Assembly: GCA_018302915.1 (NCBI GenBank) | Contig: JAGVZB010000016.1 | Span: 1-9,685, forward strand | Direction: 5' to 3' | DNA length: 9,685 nucleotides | Origin: Candidatus Woesearchaeota archaeon | Lineage (GTDB): Archaea; Nanobdellota; Nanobdellia; SCGC-AAA011-G17; GW2011-AR20 | Shown: positions 7,254 to 9,685 of the stretch, in pieces | How positions within the stretch are numbered: position 1 is the stretch's first letter | How the letters are laid out: each line of letters opens with the position of its first letter | Program-made: the position numbers and the translations under genes | The notes under the pieces: model-generated | The model's database searches: none | What the model was told of the DNA's origin: nothing | What the model saw: the letters and a program-made list of their open reading frames with translations, nothing else

Positions 7254-7908
7254 ATTTATAATCAGACAGACTTTTCTGCTTTTTTGTCTCTGATATATTC
7301 CTGTATGTCATCCATGTTTTCCTGAATATTTCCGGATATTTATTATAATTCTTTTTCAGGAATTCCTGAGTCAATGGATCTGAAGGATAACCTGAACCAA
7401 ATTCTATACTATATTTTTTCTTCAGTTTTTCAATTTCTTTATCACGAGTTACTTTTGCTAAAATTGAACTTGCAGACACCTCACAATATTTATAGTCTGC
7501 CTTATGCTCTGCCTTTATCTTTGGCTCATATTTCAGAAAAGTTTTAAGATAATCAACGTAGGCATTGATATTCGTTGAAGGGCAATCTATCGTAACCTTG
7601 TCCGGTTTCAGATAATTAATGATTATTGCTGTTTTTATGGCCTCTAATTTATTCAGATTTAATTCCTCAGAATTTAAAACATCATCAATTTCCTGAGGAG
7701 GAATTATAATCGTTTTTTCCTTGATAATTATTTTTTTAATTTCCTTGAATAGAAATTCCCTTTGCTTTGGAGTCAATAATTTAGAATCCTTTACCTTTAT
7801 ATTCCTAAGTTTAGGCAAGTCTTTTTCTTCTATAAGTATCCCTGATATTACAAGGGGGCCAATGACTGGACCTCTACCAGCCTCATCAATCCCGCATATT
7901 GTTGTCAT
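7252..7908 (-). CDS. rnhB: Ribonuclease HII
   Basis: 218 residues, normal for archaeal RNase HII. The enzyme cuts the RNA strand of RNA-DNA hybrids and nicks 5' of single ribonucleotides embedded in DNA, working in the cytoplasm on replication primers and misincorporated rNMPs. All four DEDD metal-binding residues are present: D8 and E9 in GIDEAGRG, D108 in VTIDCPS and D138 in HKADYKYCEVSASSILAKVTRD (given here as a family block, about 135-156). The GRG motif (11-13) and the GSGYPSDP motif with its conserved Tyr (Y174) that reads the junction ribose are also intact. The ATG at 7908 places GIDEAGRG at the expected N-terminal position and is 29 bases from a TATA-like element, so the mRNA is probably leaderless. 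It is divergent from doxX and convergent with the 6914 gene. Confidence 0.96.
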   Translation of the reverse strand: MTTICGIDEAGRGPVIGPLVISGILIEEKDLPKLRNIKVKDSKLLTPKQREFLFKEIKKIIIKEKTIIIPPQEIDDVLNSEELNLNKLEAIKTAIIINYLKPDKVTIDCPSTNINAYVDYLKTFLKYEPKIKAEHKADYKYCEVSASSILAKVTRDKEIEKLKKKYSIEFGSGYPSDPLTQEFLKKNYNKYPEIFRKTWMTYRNISETKKQKSLSDYK

Positions 7909-7926
7909 ATCATAACTAATTTCTTT

Positions 7927-7938
7927 CTATTTATTTAG
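7927..7938 (-). promoter_or_regulatory. TATA box for rnhB (leaderless)
   Basis: On the minus strand CTAAATAAATAG places its first T 29 bases before the rnhB ATG. It sits 12 bases from the oppositely oriented doxX TATA box, so the two promoters share a 57- to 72-base intergenic region. Confidence 0.45.
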
Positions 7939-7950
7939 TTTTTGGAATAA

Positions 7951-7958
7951 TTTATAAA
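7951..7958 (+). promoter_or_regulatory. TATA box that sets the doxX start
   Basis: TTTATAAA begins 15 bases before the first in-frame ATG (7966) but 30 bases before the next one (7981). Archaeal TATA-to-start spacing therefore favours the ATG at 7981 as a leaderless start. Confidence 0.5.
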
Positions 7959-7980
7959 CAATCCAATGGTAAAAAATTCC

Positions 7981-8361
7981 ATGAAAACCCATCCTGAATA
8001 CTCAAAAATACTAACAAGGATTGCAATAAGCATTGTTTTCCTGTGGTTTGGAATCAACCAATTAATAAATCCCGAGAATTTCATGGGTTATCTGCCTGGG
8101 TTCATTCTATTGTCAAGCTATGCCAAAACATTTATATACATTAATGGAATCCTTGAAATAATCTTTGGAACACTCCTAATATTAGGGTTGTTCACAAGGA
8201 TTACAGCCTTAATCTTAGGAATTAATTTGATTGGAATAATTATTGGATTAGGGTACAATGACATTGCAGTGAGAGATTTCGGCCTGATGCTGATAACACT
8301 TGCAATAGCCTTAGGAGGTAGGGACAAATGGTGTTTGGACAAAAAAATAAAAAAAGCTTAG
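7981..8361 (+). CDS. DoxX-family membrane protein
   Basis: 126 residues from the chosen start. Four membrane helices (about 9-28, 51-71, 73-91, 97-111) show the DoxX pattern: an early FLWFGINQLINPENF motif, a small-residue-rich second helix ending GLFTR, and the late 'RDFGL' segment before helix 4. DoxX-like proteins are small membrane subunits linked to quinone or thiol redox reactions (named for archaeal thiosulfate:quinone oxidoreductase), but most members are uncharacterised. An upstream ATG at 7966 would add MVKNS; I prefer 7981 because the TATA box at 7951 lies 30 bases from it and only 15 from 7966. The 3' end overlaps a cupredoxin lipoprotein gene by 34 bases and carries its Shine-Dalgarno. 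The two are thus co-expressed, which supports a membrane redox role. Confidence 0.85.
   Translation: MKTHPEYSKILTRIAISIVFLWFGINQLINPENFMGYLPGFILLSSYAKTFIYINGILEIIFGTLLILGLFTRITALILGINLIGIIIGLGYNDIAVRDFGLMLITLAIALGGRDKWCLDKKIKKA
8314..8319 (+). promoter_or_regulatory. Shine-Dalgarno inside doxX for the cupredoxin gene
   Basis: GGAGGT, a perfect match to the archaeal anti-Shine-Dalgarno, ends eight bases before the ATG at 8328 while still within doxX. It fixes the start of the downstream gene and implies translational coupling. Confidence 0.8.
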
Positions 8362-8771
8362 TTTTATTTGTGTTGGCTGTTTTAGCCGTATTTGCCACTG
8401 GATGCTCCAATGGATCTGAAGGATATGCTACAGTTGACACAAATGGAAATGTGTTAGAAAACAGCGGAAGCGTGCAACAAGAAGCCAAGACTTTTGTCAT
8501 GAGCGGAGAGAATTTCAAGTTCATGATGGATGGTACTGAGAATCCTGACTTGACAGTTAATGAAGGGGACAAAGTAAGGATAGAGTTCACAAGCGGGCAG
8601 GGATTCCATGACTGGGTGATTGATGAATTTGGGGCAAGAACTTCACAGGTAAAAGATGGCGAATCAACCTTTGTAGAATTCACAGCAGACAAGAAGGGAA
8701 CTTTTGAGTATTACTGCAGTGTCGGAAGTCACAGACAGATGGGAATGAAAGGAAGGTTTATTGTTAATTAA
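8328..8771 (+). CDS. Lipoprotein cupredoxin (type 1 copper protein)
   Basis: 147 residues. A basic n-region (QKNKK), a hydrophobic stretch (about 10-22) and a lipobox-like ATGC ending at C26 indicate a lipid-anchored protein outside the membrane. A Gly/Ser/Asn-rich linker leads to one cupredoxin beta-sandwich (about 53-147). The type 1 copper ligands are visible: H94 in GFHDW, C130 in EYYCSVGSHRQMGM, H135, and an axial Met at M140 (M138 is the alternative). C-x4-H-x4-M spacing resembles auracyanin/rusticyanin-type proteins rather than plastocyanin (C-x2-H). The family carries single electrons between membrane redox partners. The perfect Shine-Dalgarno and 34-base overlap with doxX show coupled expression, so DoxX is a candidate partner; this is inferred from context only. 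A T-rich terminator follows directly. Confidence 0.9.
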   Translation: MVFGQKNKKSLVLFVLAVLAVFATGCSNGSEGYATVDTNGNVLENSGSVQQEAKTFVMSGENFKFMMDGTENPDLTVNEGDKVRIEFTSGQGFHDWVIDEFGARTSQVKDGESTFVEFTADKKGTFEYYCSVGSHRQMGMKGRFIVN

Positions 8772-8789
8772 TTTTTCTTTTTTTGTTTT
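8772..8789 (+). terminator. T-rich terminator of the doxX-cupredoxin operon
   Basis: Runs of five, seven and four T separated by single C and G start at the base after the stop codon. This marks the operon end and separates it from the homing-endonuclease remnant. Confidence 0.6.
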
Positions 8790-8805
8790 AAATAAATATG
8801 ACTAA

Positions 8806-9360
8806 GTAGATACAAAAATTTCTTTTAATTCAAGAGATGATTTTGATTATATTTACTATGTTAAAAATTTGATTTATGATCAATTCGGATATGAAACTCC
8901 TTTGAATTTTAGAAAAGATGAAAACACGGCAGAATTAATAATAACAAAGAGAAACATAATTAATTATTTTTTAGAAGATGGATTAAAAGAATCTCCTAAA
9001 TGGAATACAGCAAAAATTCCAAAAAAATATATTAAATTTAAAAAACATGTTTTAAGGGGTTTGTTTGATACTGATGGTTGTTTAGTAAAAACTAACAATA
9101 ATGGAACTTTGTATCCCAGACTTGAATTGAAAATATGCCCTTCTCCTATGCAAAATCAAATAATAAAAATTCTTGAAGATTATAAATTTAAATTTGGAGT
9201 CTATCAAATAGGAAAAGGACAAGTAAGAATACAAATGAATGGAAAAAAGCAATTAGAAAAATGGAAATCTCTTATTGGTTTTAGCAATGAGAAACATTTG
9301 ACCAAATATATTTTTTATGAAAATAAAGTAGCGGGAGGAAGATTTGAACTTCCGACCTAA
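8806..9360 (+). pseudogene. LAGLIDADG homing-endonuclease remnant, N-terminally truncated
   Basis: An open frame runs from just after a stop at 8803-8805 to TAA at 9358-9360 (184 codons). Homology-like sequence is already present at its start (ISFNSRDDFDYIYYVKNL), but there is no ATG in that part; the first possible start is a TTG at 8869 with no Shine-Dalgarno. The second LAGLIDADG helix is visible as LRGLFDTDG at 9052-9078, with the metal-binding Asp before the final Gly, followed by the beta strands typical of the domain (LELKICPSPMQNQIIKIL, FGVYQIGKGQVRIQM). The first LAGLIDADG helix, needed for a working monomer with two motifs, is missing, so this is probably a decayed fragment. The last ten residues (VAGGRFELPT) are antisense translation of the tRNA gene at 9329-9474 and not real protein sequence. 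The region looks richer in A and T (AAA, AAT, TTA codons) than its neighbours, as expected for a mobile gene. Confidence 0.75.
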
Positions 9361-9389
9361 ACCCATAAAGACAATTTCTTACCTTTATT
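9359..9389 (-). other. tRNA intron 3 (31 nt, position 43/44)
   Basis: Exon bases ACCC (38-41) pair with GGGT near the intron's 3' end; bulges are GG|A and TT|A. The body is a 6-bp hairpin ATAAAG/CTTTAT with a 12-nt loop. Position 43/44 is non-canonical, at the base of the variable loop. The stop codon of the antisense endonuclease frame (9358-9360) straddles this intron's 3' splice site. Confidence 0.85.
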
Positions 9390-9395
9390 CCGGGT

Positions 9396-9409
9396 GACTC
9401 AGGAAACCG
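9396..9409 (-). other. tRNA intron 2 (14 nt, canonical position 37/38)
   Basis: Exon bases CTCA (32-35) pair with TGAG in the intron; bulges are TA|C and TC|A. The intron's own hairpin is reduced to GG-TTT-CC. At 14 nt this is very short for an archaeal tRNA intron, near the minimum that can still form the motif. Confidence 0.85.
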
Positions 9410-9417
9410 TATGAGCC

Positions 9418-9443
9418 TTCCGCAACCATGAGATCTATGGTTT
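9418..9443 (-). other. tRNA intron 1 (26 nt, position 29/30)
   Basis: On the minus strand the exon bases CCGT (tRNA 24-27) pair with GCGG at the intron's 3' end to make the 4-bp central helix. The 5' bulge is CG|A and the 3' bulge is AA|G. The intron body is a 6-bp hairpin AACCAT/ATGGTT with a 7-nt loop. Position 29/30 is non-canonical, inside the anticodon stem. Confidence 0.85.
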
Positions 9444-9493
9444 CGACGGGCACTCCTGGCTGCCCTATCCCGCTAATATATCCCTAAAGAAAG

Positions 9494-9505
9494 CTATTTT
9501 TAAAG
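9494..9505 (-). promoter_or_regulatory. TATA box for the initiator tRNA
   Basis: On the minus strand CTTTAAAAATAG has its first T 30 bases from tRNA nucleotide 1, the normal archaeal tRNA promoter position. The 72-base gap 9475-9546 holds this promoter and the divergent one at 9518. Confidence 0.55.
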
Positions 9506-9517
9506 GTTTTGAAAAGA

Positions 9518-9526
9518 TTAATAAAC
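9518..9526 (+). promoter_or_regulatory. TATA box for the right-edge membrane-protein gene
   Basis: TTAATAAAC begins 29 bases before the ATG at 9547 with no Shine-Dalgarno between, consistent with a leaderless transcript divergent from the tRNA. Confidence 0.4.
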
Positions 9527-9546
9527 AATCAGTTCACAAAAATAAT

Positions 9547-9685
9547 ATGGTGCTATGTTTTATTGCATTACCTATATTTCTCATATTAGGCATATTCTCG
9601 GTTAAGTACAGGATTTTAGCCAAGGATGCATTGGAATGCCTTGGAAAAACAATCATTTTCAGAAAATGCAAATCCAAATTAGATG
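9547..9685 (+). CDS. Membrane protein of unknown function, N-terminal fragment
   Basis: Only 46 residues lie in the window; the gene continues past the right edge. It opens with a membrane helix (about residues 2-18, CFIALPIFLILGIFSV), directly followed by a basic, cytoplasm-like stretch KYRILAKDALEC and then FRKCKSK. Cysteines are at positions 4, 31 and 41. I recall archaeal proteins with a similar 'IALPVFxxLGIFSxKYRxLAKEAxDCVFRxxTLRPC' beginning that continue into larger membrane proteins, but I know no established function for them. The start is supported by a TATA box 29 bases upstream. The gene is divergent from the initiator tRNA. Confidence 0.65.
   Translation, partial: MVLCFIALPIFLILGIFSVKYRILAKDALECLGKTIIFRKCKSKLD

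Larger units (their letters stand above)
9329..9474 (-). tRNA. Initiator tRNA-Met (CAT) with three introns
   Basis: On the minus strand the exons are 9474-9444, 9417-9410, 9395-9390 and 9358-9329, which join to a 75-nt tRNA with perfect stems. The acceptor AGCGGGA pairs with TCCCGCT, including the A1-U72 pair typical of archaeal initiators. The D stem is GGGC/GCCC with AGCCAGGAG in the loop, as in known archaeal initiator tRNAs. The anticodon stem has the initiator hallmark G29-G30-G31 with C39-C40-C41, around loop CTCATAA (anticodon 9413-9411). The variable loop is AGGTC and the T arm is GGAAG-TTCAAAT-CTTCC. Discriminator is A; CCA is not encoded. Every join falls at a bulge-helix-bulge motif (see the intron entries). 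A TATA box lies about 30 bases upstream, and a short T-rich stretch (CTTTATTTTC) follows the 3' end. The tRNA starts protein synthesis, so it must be functional if it is the only copy. Confidence 0.9.

Noticed and set aside
9329..9358. tRNA 3' end as an attachment site of an integrated element
   Set aside because: I saw no second copy of the tRNA 3' end, no integrase and no cargo in the window; only the endonuclease remnant lies beside it.
8869..9360. A complete 163-aa protein starting at TTG 8869
   Set aside because: Family-like sequence extends upstream of the TTG to 8806, there is no Shine-Dalgarno, and the first LAGLIDADG helix is absent. A truncated remnant fits better.
9331..9360. C-terminal peptide VAGGRFELPT as part of a protein
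   Set aside because: It is the antisense translation of the tRNA T arm and acceptor stem, a familiar annotation artefact.
9424..9442. Inverted repeat AACCAT/ATGGTT as a terminator hairpin or protein-binding site
   Set aside because: It is fully explained as the body of tRNA intron 1, flanked by the bulge-helix-bulge motif.

Overview
The window looks like a piece of an archaeal chromosome, most probably from a DPANN-type lineage (Woesearchaeota/Pacearchaeota-like). Direct evidence for archaea is the initiator tRNA with an A1-U72 end pair and bulge-helix-bulge introns, TATA boxes placed so that most genes would be leaderless, poly-T terminators, and an archaeal-type RNase HII. The DPANN placement is weaker. 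It rests on the resemblance of the small four-helix membrane protein and the truncated right-edge membrane protein to families I remember from such genomes.

Left part (1-3472, all + strand): the 3' end of an RmlD/dTDP-4-dehydrorhamnose reductase-like gene (nucleotide-sugar/glycan synthesis) ends in a T-rich terminator. A separately promoted 734-residue surface protein follows. It has a signal peptide, five roughly 100-residue beta-sandwich-like repeats, an acidic linker and three membrane helices. Next come two small overlapping genes of unknown function with their own TATA box. They converge on smc with only three bases between stop codons.

Middle part (3476-7908): a long minus-strand smc gene (chromosome condensation and segregation) is divergent from a small membrane protein gene (6914-7237). 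That gene is convergent with rnhB (RNase HII, minus strand). The surface protein and the small membrane protein share a nearly identical leader (TTTATAAATA, then AAAGGGGGTT just before ATG). The other separately promoted genes look leaderless.

Right part (7909-9685): rnhB and a doxX-like gene are divergent from back-to-back TATA boxes. doxX is translationally coupled to a lipoprotein cupredoxin through a strong GGAGGT inside its 3' end. After a T-rich terminator comes an N-terminally truncated LAGLIDADG homing-endonuclease remnant. Its reading frame runs antisense into the 3' half of an initiator tRNA-Met gene on the minus strand. That tRNA gene (9329-9474) is the highlight: it reads as a complete initiator tRNA only if three separate introns (26, 14 and 31 nt) are removed, and each is bounded by a textbook bulge-helix-bulge motif. 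A further membrane-protein gene starts divergently from the tRNA and runs off the right edge.

I found no CRISPR array, transposase, rRNA or replication origin. The exceptional element is the triple-intron initiator tRNA next to a decaying homing endonuclease. The rest is ordinary housekeeping plus surface and redox functions.
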